DNA from: Algoriphagus iocasae
Lineage (GTDB): Bacteria; Bacteroidota; Bacteroidia; Cytophagales; Cyclobacteriaceae
Length of the DNA: 64,000 nt
Direction: 5' to 3'
Assembly (NCBI RefSeq): GCF_014206875.1
Contig: NZ_JACIJO010000002.1
Location: forward strand, 1,230,006-1,294,005
Shown here: positions 25,290 to 33,271 of the stretch, in pieces
Position numbering within the stretch: position 1 is the stretch's first letter
Layout of the letters: every line of letters starts with the position of its first letter
Notes under the pieces: model-generated
Told to the model about the DNA's origin: nothing
Seen by the model: only the letters and a program-made list of their open reading frames with translations
Databases searched by the model: none
Position numbers and translations under genes: made by a program

Positions 25290-26201
25290 ATGAGAGATAA
25301 ACCTTTCAAATATTTTATTGAAGATTTTTTAGCTCCAATAATTAATGCAAAGCTCCAATTGGCTGAAATTCAAGTAGATTTAATCTCTGTAGAAAAAGAA
25401 TATATGAGGAAAGGGATATTCGTGTTTTCCCTCTCCTTATTTGAGTCAAGCTTGTTAGACCTTCTCAAAATTTATTATTTTAACAGTCCCCAATCTATTC
25501 CTAAGAAGAGAATCCAAGAAATGGACGTGGATTTAGTAGTAAATACAACTTACTCCCATGAATTTCTTGAAGTAATTGTCTCGAACTACCTGAAATCAGC
25601 TACATATGACAGTATAATAGATATCATTTTACAGGTATGTTCAGTTCTGGATCTTCCAATAAAAGACTTAAAATTCAATCATAAGAACCTCAGAGAAATT
25701 AAAGCCAGAAGAAATGCTATTGTCCACAACAATAGTAGGGTAGATAAAGCATATGTTATATCAGCTTCTGTAAATCCAAATTTTATTAACACAAAACTGG
25801 GAATAGATACTCACTACTTCTTGGAAGCATTAAGCATTTTTGAAGAGATCTTAAATTCTATTGAAATCAAAATTAGAGAAAAATATTCTTCCCATACTAA
25901 GCAAAAGTTCATCACAGAAGCTTGGGAATATTACTTTTCTACCCTTCCTTTCAACAAGTTCTGTTTTTTTCAAGACGGTAACTTTCGGTTTCGGTCTAGT
26001 GTAGATTTGAAGGATGTTAAGTTGAATTTAAGTTCTAGTGAAAGGTCTTTATTGGCCTATTTTTGTCAAAATTATAGCCCTTCTATTTGTGATCTGATTT
26101 TTGAGTTTAGCGATCTTAACATGCAAGTCAGTACTCATAAGATGAAAGAAATGGTTGAGTTGTTTGATAGGCACCCGCTACTTTTGCAAGATGAAGGGTG
26201 A
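25290..26201 (+). CDS. HEPN-like protein linked to the type III restriction operon
   Basis: A 303-residue, mostly helical, AT-rich protein starting 4 nt after res. It has an R-x4-H motif, R141-N-A-I-V-H146 in EIKARRNAIVHNN, which is the RNase signature of HEPN domains. Long helices around residues 20-60 and 95-125 precede it, as in MAE_28990/RiboL-PSP-like HEPN proteins. The C-terminal part is different and unassigned. It overlaps the next HEPN-like gene by 11 nt. HEPN proteins are often toxins or antiphage RNases. The same transcript as mod-res suggests a back-up that acts when restriction fails; that is inference. Confidence 0.65.
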   Translation: MRDKPFKYFIEDFLAPIINAKLQLAEIQVDLISVEKEYMRKGIFVFSLSLFESSLLDLLKIYYFNSPQSIPKKRIQEMDVDLVVNTTYSHEFLEVIVSNYLKSATYDSIIDIILQVCSVLDLPIKDLKFNHKNLREIKARRNAIVHNNSRVDKAYVISASVNPNFINTKLGIDTHYFLEALSIFEEILNSIEIKIREKYSSHTKQKFITEAWEYYFSTLPFNKFCFFQDGNFRFRSSVDLKDVKLNLSSSERSLLAYFCQNYSPSICDLIFEFSDLNMQVSTHKMKEMVELFDRHPLLLQDEG

Positions 26202-26628
26202 ATTTGATTTTCTTATAGGATGGGGCGTCTCGGTTCATTTGGATAGATACTCTGATTTTTCTTTAATTCTATTGAATGGTCATATGTCACTTGAAAAAGT
26301 AATGGAACTAAGATTGGATCGATTTGGTGTTAAAGATCCAGAGAAGTTGTCCTTTTACTCAAAAGTAATAAAATTGAAACACCTGTTGGGGCAATCACCA
26401 CATTCAGATTCTATAATTTATTCTTTGACAGAGCTAAATAGACTGAGAAACAAATTAGCTCATGAATTTAAATACGATGCAAAAAATGGCGAGTTCCACA
26501 GCTGGTCAGAGCAAGTCCATCTTAATTTTGAAGGTGAAAAATACACCAAGTTTACTCCAAGAACTAAAATTGTCCATGCATTCTCTTTTTTGGCTATAAA
26601 TATTTTGGAGGCATCAAATCAAGAATAA
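26191..26628 (+). CDS. Second HEPN-like small protein of the restriction operon
   Basis: A 145-residue helical protein. I use the ATG at 26191, which overlaps the preceding stop, rather than the ATG at 26155. It has R86-N-K-L-A-H91 in ELNRLRNKLAHEF, an R-x4-H HEPN motif with the typical LRNKLAHE wording. The N-terminal helices (about residues 20-80) fit the four-helix bundle. Two adjacent HEPN-type proteins could pair as a heterodimer, since HEPN RNases work as dimers. It closes the operon: about 30 nt further on the cargo repeat copy B begins. Confidence 0.65.
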   Translation: MKGEFDFLIGWGVSVHLDRYSDFSLILLNGHMSLEKVMELRLDRFGVKDPEKLSFYSKVIKLKHLLGQSPHSDSIIYSLTELNRLRNKLAHEFKYDAKNGEFHSWSEQVHLNFEGEKYTKFTPRTKIVHAFSFLAINILEASNQE

Positions 26629-27057
26629 TAGTGACAATTTAAACTAGCAAGTTCCTCCCTATATGAGGGCAGTTCCCGAAAATTTTATTGCTGACCAGAT
26701 AATTAGATAATTTGATTGATTTTCAGAGTTGTTTTTAAAAAAAAGTAAAAGAGTAAAGATGTATTTATATAATTAATACTCTCAGATTGTTGCCCTTTTT
26801 AATTCTCCAAAATTCATCTAGCTATATCAAAAGTATAGGCTATCTAATATACTGTTTCAAGATAGCGGTAAATAAAGGTAGTCTGATATAGAAGCTCTAA
26901 TAAGCCATATTCCTTTTTCAGAAAAGTAGTAAATTTGAGTTGCTCCTAAAAAGGGAAATATGGAGTTTGATGCAATGAAAAATGATTATTTTCATGCTGA
27001 AAACAATCTGGAAACTATTTATTAAGACTTTAATTTGAAGCCATAACCCTGATTAAA
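26629..27057. other. AT-rich gap between restriction module and ankyrin gene
   Basis: No gene is seen. It contains cargo repeat copy B (26657-26775) and very AT-rich DNA without open frames of interest. A short frame (MEFDAMKND...) starts at 26960 but stops soon. This is the junction between two cargo modules. Confidence 0.4.
26657..26775 (-). repeat. Cargo-border repeat, copy B (short, degenerate)
   Basis: About 120 bp similar to copy A over AAAATTTTATTGCTGACCAG and the following TAGATAATTTGATTGAT, then GAGTAAAGATGTATTTATAT. On the minus strand it would encode I-WSAIKFSGTALI-stop, that is the start of the small membrane protein with its ATG changed to ATC and an early stop. It lies directly after the HEPN genes. 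Confidence 0.6.
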
Positions 27058-27717
27058 ATGAAAATATTTACACAAAAGGTCAAAAAATTGATTGAGAGAA
27101 AAGATTTTCAGGTGCTGGCTAAATTACTTTCAGAAAATCCTAATCTGGCAAACGAAGAAATTACGATTCCTTTCGAATTTTTTTGTAGACAAAAAGAACA
27201 CCCACTTCATAGGATTTGCGATGCTATTTTTGCGAGAAAAATTTCGGATGATGATGGAATCATATTTGCAAAGATTTTCTTGGAAAATGGAGCAAAAATA
27301 GATGGCAACAAAATTAATGGTGGTGGAACTCCCATTCTTGCTGCAGCCAGTCTTCACGCTGAAAAACTCGGAATATTTTATATTGAAAGAGGTGCTGACA
27401 TTCATTATACGTATCAGAACAATGGTGAAACTGCATTGCACTGGGCAGCATTTTGTGGTAGGGATAAATTAGTTGACCGGCTAATAAGGTCTGGGACCAA
27501 AATTGATGGACAAGACAAGACTTATAACAGCACCCCACTTGGCTGGGCAATCCATTCATTACAATCAAACGATACAGTAAATAAATTCCACCAAGTCGAT
27601 TGCATAAAACTGCTCTTACAACACGGTGCAGAGGCAAAAAAGCTGGATAAAGGGAAAAATGACTACTTGCAATTGATGGCTAAAAATGATTTAGAATTGC
27701 AAACCCTAATGAATTGA
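27058..27717 (+). CDS. Ankyrin repeat protein
   Basis: A 219-residue protein with about three to four ankyrin repeats. The clearest are GGGTPILAAASLHAEKLGIF followed by IERGADIHYTYQNNGETALH, then WAAFCGRDKLVDRLIRSGTK and TPLGWAIHSLQSND. The N-terminal 60 residues are a helical cap. There is no signal peptide, so it acts in the cytoplasm, probably by binding another protein. It stands alone between cargo repeat B and the mercury operon. Its function cannot be told from the sequence. Confidence 0.8.
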   Translation: MKIFTQKVKKLIERKDFQVLAKLLSENPNLANEEITIPFEFFCRQKEHPLHRICDAIFARKISDDDGIIFAKIFLENGAKIDGNKINGGGTPILAAASLHAEKLGIFYIERGADIHYTYQNNGETALHWAAFCGRDKLVDRLIRSGTKIDGQDKTYNSTPLGWAIHSLQSNDTVNKFHQVDCIKLLLQHGAEAKKLDKGKNDYLQLMAKNDLELQTLMN

Positions 27718-27788
27718 AAAATTTGTAACGCCAGATATTACTCTATGAAGATAAATAGGGGCTGTCAATATTTATATTTTTTCAATGT

Positions 27789-27998
27789 TTAAGAACAACA
27801 AGGCTTGTTATCTTGAATAGGAGGACAAGGCACTGTTCCATAGGAGCAATAAACACAGCAATCTCCCTTCTTAGGTTTTAATATCACTTTACAATTCTCA
27901 CATTCATAAAAGAATTGACAGGCGTCTGTCGGCATGGTTTCTTCTTTTTGATTTCCGCACTCAGGGCAGGTGATTATTGATTTAAGTAGGGCATTCAT
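27789..27998 (-). CDS. GDCCxxC-type small zinc-ribbon protein of the mercury operon
   Basis: A 69-residue, Cys-rich protein with two CxxC knuckles, CPEC (residues 11-14) and CENC (33-36), then GDCCVYCSYGTVPCPP and a terminal CCS. The GDCCVYCSYG block is a recognisable family found beside merTP in Bacteroidota. With twelve cysteines in 69 residues it could bind or buffer Hg(II) or another soft metal. It is the third gene of arsR-merTP-gdcc, 5 nt after merTP. Confidence 0.8.
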   Translation of the reverse strand: MNALLKSIITCPECGNQKEETMPTDACQFFYECENCKVILKPKKGDCCVYCSYGTVPCPPIQDNKPCCS

Positions 27999-28003
27999 GC
28001 TAA

Positions 28004-28603
28004 TTACTTTTCCTTTCTTTCTGTTACTTTGTATCCTGTGCTATTTATTGCTGTTTCAATTTCAGAAACATTCGTTTTTAAGCTGTCAAACTGTATAACA
28101 GCATTGCCGTTATCATATGATGTGGTCGAGCTGATTATTCCAGAAAGTTTATTCACTTCATGGTTTACATGTTCTTCACAACTTGTGCATGTCATCCCAT
28201 TGATAGAAAACTCTACGGTCTGAAGATTTTCATTGTCAACCAGTTCCGTCTGGCTTCCTGTCTTGGGGTAGAAGATGTGCGAGTAACTTGGAAAGGCAAG
28301 CATGAGCATAGCAAATGCAGTCAAAATACCCAAAAATGTTTTAGTTTCAATCAACTTCGGTTTAGCCGGCGTTTCGCAATGGCAATCCGCTTCTCTTTTA
28401 GGTTTCAAAATCTGATACCAAGCAAAACCAAGAGTCAAAATTGTAAAAGCAATAAAGTAAGGTCTTGCTGATTCAAGCCAGGAAAAAGTGGATGCGATCC
28501 CGCTTGTTCCCGCGACAAGAGCAAAAACAGGAGTAATGCAACATATGGAAGCCGTAAAGGATGATAGAACTCCTGCGCCGATTAGTGTATTATCTTTCTT
28601 CAT
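28004..28603 (-). CDS. merTP: MerTP, fused mercuric transporter and metal-binding protein
   Basis: A 199-residue fusion. The N-terminal MerT part has three membrane helices, with the Hg-binding vicinal pair in ASICCITPVFAL (helix 1) and a second pair in DCHCET between helices 2 and 3. The C-terminal 70 residues are a MerP-like HMA domain with GMTCTSCEEHV. MerT and MerP normally pass Hg(II) into the cell for reduction by MerA. No merA is found in the window. It overlaps the regulator gene by ATGA. Confidence 0.92.
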   Translation of the reverse strand: MKKDNTLIGAGVLSSFTASICCITPVFALVAGTSGIASTFSWLESARPYFIAFTILTLGFAWYQILKPKREADCHCETPAKPKLIETKTFLGILTAFAMLMLAFPSYSHIFYPKTGSQTELVDNENLQTVEFSINGMTCTSCEEHVNHEVNKLSGIISSTTSYDNGNAVIQFDSLKTNVSEIETAINSTGYKVTERKEK

Positions 28604-28974
28604 ACAGTTTCGAAAACTTTATTTTCCTCAATTAATGTGAATATCGGTTTAAGCAGGATTTTATACTCTTCAGCTAAGGAGTAGAAAATAGTTTGCGCTT
28701 GTCTTTCAGCTTCGATGACCTTCTGATTTTTGAGTTTCCTGAGATGTTGAGAAATTGCCGATATGGTCATTCCTAGAATATCACTCAAATCACATACACA
28801 TAGTTGTTTCTCTTCATAAAGCAGGAAAAGAATTTTCAACCTGACCTTATTCCCAGCCAGCTCAAGTCCCTTTGATAAATAGTCGAAGGATTCGTGAAGC
28901 TCAAAAACTCGGCTTTTGCAGCGGTTTAGTTGTTCAACGTCCGCTTGTTGCCTAATACAAGAAATGATATCCAT
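28600..28974 (-). CDS. ArsR/SmtB family metal-responsive repressor
   Basis: A 124-residue winged-helix protein. KVRLKILFLLYEEKQLCVCDL holds the ArsR-type alpha-3 metal motif with C59 and C61 (ELCVCDL-like). The recognition helix is MTISAISQHLRKL. Extra cysteines at 6 and 19 may complete the site. As first gene of the mer operon, with a palindrome over its own promoter, it should repress the operon and leave DNA when Hg(II) or a related soft metal binds. It takes the place that MerR has in proteobacterial mer operons. Confidence 0.92.
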   Translation of the reverse strand: MDIISCIRQQADVEQLNRCKSRVFELHESFDYLSKGLELAGNKVRLKILFLLYEEKQLCVCDLSDILGMTISAISQHLRKLKNQKVIEAERQAQTIFYSLAEEYKILLKPIFTLIEENKVFETV

Positions 28975-28979
28975 GAATA

Positions 28980-29010
28980 CAAAAATAAGAAAACTTCTTA
29001 TTTAAGCAAA
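28980..29010 (-). promoter_or_regulatory. Bacteroidetes-type promoter of the mer operon
   Basis: On the minus strand a perfect TAnnTTTG -7 box (TATTTTTG, 28987-28980) lies 5 nt from the ATG. A TTTG -33 element (29010-29007) is 19 nt further upstream. The -7 box is so close to the ATG that the transcript may be leaderless or nearly so. The -33 element sits in the centre of the operator palindrome. Confidence 0.65.
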
Positions 29011-29020
29011 TGCTTAAATA
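28999..29020. promoter_or_regulatory. ArsR operator, 22-bp palindrome
   Basis: TATTTAAGCA-AA-TGCTTAAATA is a perfect inverted repeat over the -33 region of the mer promoter. An adjoining, overlapping palindrome AATAAGAA-AAC-TTCTTATT (28984-29002) covers the spacer and part of the -7 box. The first has the look of SmtB/ArsR sites, so binding would block RNA polymerase. Confidence 0.7.
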
Positions 29021-29145
29021 CATTTTTACTTTTGTTTTAAAAATCCAATACTCTGCAACGTCAATATCCTAAAATCAAATATTTTTACTTAGTCTGAAAT
29101 TATCCTTACCTACCGTTATTTCGAATAAAATCACTTCATTTTTTT

Positions 29146-29940
29146 CTATTTGCTCACTTTTAAAATTCTAAATGCCCCTTGAACAACCAGGACAAAAACA
29201 ATTGTTCCTATAACTAGATCAGGTGTACTGGATTCTAGCCAATGAACTAATAGGCCTGCAGCAATTACACCTAAATTAATAATCACATCATTTGAAGTAA
29301 AAATCATACTTGCTTTCATATGAGCCTCTTCTTTGCTTTTCGATGTTTGCAACAGATAAAGACAAATTCCATTCGCCATGAGGGCAAGAATTGAGACAAT
29401 AATCATTGTTGAAAAATCCGGAAGTTTCTCGACTCCAAAAAACCTTCTTAATACCTCTACAAATCCGATGATTGCAAGTATGATCTGAAAATATCCAGCC
29501 CATTTAGCAATCCGCTTTTTCCTATATATTGTTCCCCCCACTGCAAATAAACTAATTCCATACACAAAGCTATCCGCAAGCATATCCAAGCTATCGGCAA
29601 CCAGCCCCATAGATTTGGAAATAATTCCCGTGGACATTTCGATTAGAAAAAATGCAAAGTTTATTGCGAGGACAGACCATAGTAACTTTTTTTGGTGAGT
29701 GTGTTCTGTAAAGACCGTTTGGTCAGTCTGTTCGGTGGAAATTTTCCTCCCTCCTAAATTTAAGTCCACAACAGACTTTTCGATGGCTTCAATTTCCCCC
29801 TGATGAAAAACTGTCAGTTTCCGGTTTGGAATATCAAATTCCAAATTTTTAATACTGGAAATACCGTCCAAATTCATCCTGATAAGATTCTCCTCCGAAG
29901 GGCAGTCCATTTTGGTTATCTCAAAGATTGTTTTTTGCAT
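29146..29940 (-). CDS. CDF-type cation transporter with N-terminal HMA-like domain
   Basis: A 264-residue protein from the ATG at 29940 (a longer frame begins at 29967; MQKTIFEITKMDCPSEENL is the usual family start). The first 70 residues form a ferredoxin-like metal domain with KMDCPSEEN in place of CxxC. Four to six membrane helices follow, with ADSLDMLADSF (the Asp metal ligands of the second helix) and TSNDVIINLGVI later. It lacks the C-terminal cytoplasmic domain of CzcD. It is probably a divalent metal exporter, close to the mer operon but not joined to it. Confidence 0.8.
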   Translation of the reverse strand: MQKTIFEITKMDCPSEENLIRMNLDGISSIKNLEFDIPNRKLTVFHQGEIEAIEKSVVDLNLGGRKISTEQTDQTVFTEHTHQKKLLWSVLAINFAFFLIEMSTGIISKSMGLVADSLDMLADSFVYGISLFAVGGTIYRKKRIAKWAGYFQIILAIIGFVEVLRRFFGVEKLPDFSTMIIVSILALMANGICLYLLQTSKSKEEAHMKASMIFTSNDVIINLGVIAAGLLVHWLESSTPDLVIGTIVFVLVVQGAFRILKVSK

Positions 29941-29993
29941 GTTGACTAGCTTGCCTATTGACTGCAAGATTTTTAAGATTTAAGTATATATTA

Positions 29994-30833
29994 TCAATCA
30001 GAACTCTTCAGATCAATGTTGATATGGTCGGTATCTATATCGCTTAAAATTGCATGAATCTGTCCTTTTATTGCACTTGCATCCGACAATAATCGAATGT
30101 CTGAAACTATAACATGCACAGTGACTACAGCTTTTTCCTCCGTTAGCGACCATATATACAAATGCTCTACCTCTTTAACTTTGTCCAGGCAAAGTATTTT
30201 TTGACGAAGTTCAGGGAGATTGACGTTCTTCGGAACTTTTTGAAGCAGTATTTTTAGTGCCTGTACCAATTTATGCATAGCAAATACAAGAACAGTAAGG
30301 TTAATAACAATGGCCAGAATAGGATCCAATATTGGAACATCAAAAAGCAACATGACAATGCTCCCAACAAGAACAGCAACCCATCCAAGAGCATCCTCTA
30401 AAAGATGAATCATCATAACCTGTTTGTTCATCGATTTACCGGATTTCAACTTCCAAACACCGATTCCATTTAAGGCTATACCCAAAAATGAAATGCCAAG
30501 CATCCAATATGCATCAGGGTTCTGTGGATTTATTATTCGGTCAACAGATGCATAAACTATATATATTGATCCGAGTAATAATGTCACCGCGTTTATCATC
30601 GCTCCCAATAAAGAAAACCGGGCATATCCATAAGAATATTTATCCGTACTTCCTTTCCTGGATTTCTTTTCGAAGTACCAGCCTGCACCCAGTGAAAGGC
30701 TGTCAGCAAAATCATGGAGTGAGTCTGCTAAAATAGCGATACTGCCTGAAATCAAACCTCCTATGACTTCTAACACGGTAAAGGCTAGATTCAGGAAAAA
30801 GGCTGTCCTGATATTGTTATCTTTTTTTGCCAC
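29994..30833 (-). CDS. CzcD-like CDF zinc/cadmium/cobalt exporter
   Basis: A 279-residue cation diffusion facilitator with six membrane helices. The transport-site ligands are readable: ADSLHDFADS in helix 2 and HLLEDALGW in helix 5 (the HxxxD pairs of Zn/Cd exporters). The cytoplasmic C-terminal domain (about residues 200-279, KVKEVEHLYIWSLTEEKAVVTVH) is complete. It exchanges cytoplasmic Zn(II) or similar for protons. The ATG is 10 nt from the stop of the SpoIIAA-like gene, in the same minus-strand metal cluster. Confidence 0.9.
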   Translation of the reverse strand: MAKKDNNIRTAFFLNLAFTVLEVIGGLISGSIAILADSLHDFADSLSLGAGWYFEKKSRKGSTDKYSYGYARFSLLGAMINAVTLLLGSIYIVYASVDRIINPQNPDAYWMLGISFLGIALNGIGVWKLKSGKSMNKQVMMIHLLEDALGWVAVLVGSIVMLLFDVPILDPILAIVINLTVLVFAMHKLVQALKILLQKVPKNVNLPELRQKILCLDKVKEVEHLYIWSLTEEKAVVTVHVIVSDIRLLSDASAIKGQIHAILSDIDTDHINIDLKSSD

Positions 30834-30843
30834 TGACTAGCTG

Positions 30844-31200
30844 TTATTTTTTAATCCACTTGAATGCAGTTTCTTTTTCTGAAATATCAAAGTATTTAAC
30901 TTCACCTGAACTGAAAAAACCCATTAGGTCAGACATTTTTTCTTCCCACTTTTTTTCGCCTACCATGGCCACTTTATCAAAGTCATTGGCATGTTTTGCA
31001 TCAAATTTCACATCTTCCCAAAAGGCTTTTAGTTCCCATCCCTCAAAATCAACCATTTCAAAATACCATCGAATCTTTGAATGTTTGTCGAGCGCGTTCT
31101 TCAATAATGGTAATAGCTTTTTGTAATCAACTTCAGTTAATTTTCCTGAGGCTTTTGTTGCTATGATACTGTTTTCCGTTTGCTCTAGTATCTGTAGCAT
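30844..31200 (-). CDS. SpoIIAA-like (DUF3478) protein
   Basis: A 118-residue soluble alpha/beta protein. The strand-helix pattern and wording (IIATKASGKLTEVDYKKLLP, RWYFEMVDFEGWELKAFWED) match the SpoIIAA-like family of STAS relatives. No phosphorylatable Ser of true anti-sigma antagonists is evident. These small proteins often sit beside transporters; the role is unknown. It lies 10 nt before the CDF gene and likely shares its transcript. Confidence 0.75.
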   Translation of the reverse strand: MLQILEQTENSIIATKASGKLTEVDYKKLLPLLKNALDKHSKIRWYFEMVDFEGWELKAFWEDVKFDAKHANDFDKVAMVGEKKWEEKMSDLMGFFSSGEVKYFDISEKETAFKWIKK

Positions 31201-31268
31201 ACTATTGTTTTTAAGTTAAAATGTCCTCTCTGTATAAGTATTTATTCTATTTCATTACTGTGGCTTAT

Positions 31269-33233
31269 TCATTTTCTCTGGTATCCCAACAGCCTTAAAG
31301 CATTTACTACAACGACTATTGTTGAACCTTCATGAATTAGCACTGCAATTCCTATAGAGGCGAATCCAAAGATCGTAGCAGGAATCAATACACCAACTAC
31401 ACCTAAACTGATCCACAGATTTTGCTTGATAATCCCCTTGGCTTTTCTGCTTAGCCCAATTGCAAAAGGCAATACTTCAAGTTTATCAGCCATTAACGCA
31501 ATATCGGCAGTTTCCAAAGCGACATCAGACCCTGCTGCTCCCATGGCAATACCAACAGTACTTGCAGCCATAGCCGGAGCATCATTTACCCCGTCACCCA
31601 CCATGGCGATTTTGGATTCTGACTGCTTTAATTGTTTGATAGCTTCCACTTTTTCTTCAGGCAGTAAGCTTCCCCTTGCACCAGTCAGTCCGACTTCATT
31701 GGCAATTGCATCGGCGACTTTCTGGTTATCGCCGCTGAGCATGATCATTTTTTCAATCCCAATTTCCTTCAGTTCACTTAAGGTAGCTTTGGCTGATTCC
31801 CTAGGGGTGTCCATCAGCCCAATGATTCCAAGATAGTTCTCATTTTTTCTGATAAGGATAGTAGTGTTGCCGTTGGACTCCAACTCTTCAATTTTTTTGA
31901 CTATCTCATCAGAAGGTTTTTTATCATCCAGAGCTTCATACAAATCCAGGTTTCCGATATAGATTTTATCCGAACCCACATTGGCCTTAATTCCTTTACC
32001 CAACACTGCTTCCAATGAATCCGCTTTGGGAATTTCTTTGCCATCCATTCGCTCTTTGCCGTCTCTAACTACCGCTTTGGCAAGTGGGTGATCGCTCAGC
32101 TCTTCCACCGCTATAGCATCTGCAAGTAATTCTTCGTTGGAAATTCCTTCCAGGGCAATCACCTCTGTGATTTTGGGTTTTCCTTCAGTGAGTGTTCCTG
32201 TTTTATCAAAAGCGATTGCAGTCAAAACGCCTAAATCTTCCAAGGGTCTCCCCCCTTTGATCAACACTCCTTTTTTGGCAGCACGGGCTATACCGCTTAA
32301 TACAGCACTGGGTGTAGCAATGGCCAATGCACATGGACTCGCAGCTACCAAAACTGCCATCGCTCTATAAAAGCTTTGGCTAAAAGACTCATCAATGACC
32401 AAAAAGGCAAAGCATAGTATCACCACCAAAACCAACACTGAAGGGACAAAATACTTTTCGAACTTATCAGTGAGTAACTGAGTAGGAGACTTTTGTGCCT
32501 TTGCTTCGTTGACTAAAGTGATCAATCTTGATACGGTGGAGTCCGTGGCTAATTTTAACACCTTTATTTCCAAGGTTCCATTTCCATTTATAGTCCCTGA
32601 AAATGCACGGCTTTCCTCAGGAACATCTTTAAGAGATAATTCATTTGAATCAGCATTTTGCATAGCAACTTTGTCCACCGGAATACTCTCACCTGTGATG
32701 GGTGCCTGATCAACGGCGCTACTACCTTTGATTACTACTCCATCGGCTGCAATGCGGGTGTTGGGCTTGACTAAAATAATATCCCCAATTTTCAATTCTT
32801 CAATACCAACTTCTGTGGTAGTATTCTCATCTTTTTTCAAGGCGGTTTTGGGAGCCAGAGTAGCTAGGGACTCAATCGATTTATGTGCTTTTCCCATAGC
32901 GTAGTGCTCCAATGAATGCCCTAGGCTGAATAAAAACAACAGCAACGCACCTTCTGCCCATTCCCCAAGGATCGCAGCACCAATGGCTGCGACCAACATG
33001 AGGAAATCAATTTCAAACCCTCCTTTAAGAATAGTCTCAATTGCTTCCTTGGCAGTATAGAAGCCTCCAAAAAAATAGGCTCCTATATAAAACCCAAGAC
33101 TAACCCACTGAGGAACGGACTCCATAAAACTGAGACCAAACCCGATTCCCAACAAAACACCGCAGCAAATAGAGAAAATCAATTCACTGTTTTTTCCGAA
33201 TATCCCTGAATGTTCTACTTTTTCCTTTTCCAT
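31269..33233 (-). CDS. P1B-4 type heavy-metal ATPase (Co/Zn/Cd/Fe class)
   Basis: A 654-residue P-type ATPase. The membrane metal motif is S299-P-C301 (SPCALAIATP), not CPC, and the last helix holds H634-E-G-S-T. The SPC plus HEG-T pair marks subgroup P1B-4 (CoaT/CtpD/PfeT-like). DKTGTLTEGKP carries the phosphorylated Asp, and TGES, HPLAK and GDGVNDAPA are present. There is no N-terminal HMA domain, as expected for this subgroup. It exports Co, Zn, Cd or Fe(II); the metal cannot be chosen from sequence alone. It is 38 nt downstream of the RND adaptor gene. Confidence 0.88.
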   Translation of the reverse strand: MEKEKVEHSGIFGKNSELIFSICCGVLLGIGFGLSFMESVPQWVSLGFYIGAYFFGGFYTAKEAIETILKGGFEIDFLMLVAAIGAAILGEWAEGALLLFLFSLGHSLEHYAMGKAHKSIESLATLAPKTALKKDENTTTEVGIEELKIGDIILVKPNTRIAADGVVIKGSSAVDQAPITGESIPVDKVAMQNADSNELSLKDVPEESRAFSGTINGNGTLEIKVLKLATDSTVSRLITLVNEAKAQKSPTQLLTDKFEKYFVPSVLVLVVILCFAFLVIDESFSQSFYRAMAVLVAASPCALAIATPSAVLSGIARAAKKGVLIKGGRPLEDLGVLTAIAFDKTGTLTEGKPKITEVIALEGISNEELLADAIAVEELSDHPLAKAVVRDGKERMDGKEIPKADSLEAVLGKGIKANVGSDKIYIGNLDLYEALDDKKPSDEIVKKIEELESNGNTTILIRKNENYLGIIGLMDTPRESAKATLSELKEIGIEKMIMLSGDNQKVADAIANEVGLTGARGSLLPEEKVEAIKQLKQSESKIAMVGDGVNDAPAMAASTVGIAMGAAGSDVALETADIALMADKLEVLPFAIGLSRKAKGIIKQNLWISLGVVGVLIPATIFGFASIGIAVLIHEGSTIVVVVNALRLLGYQRK

Positions 33234-33271
33234 GATTTCATATACCAGTTAGCGTATTTTTCCTTTGTTTT

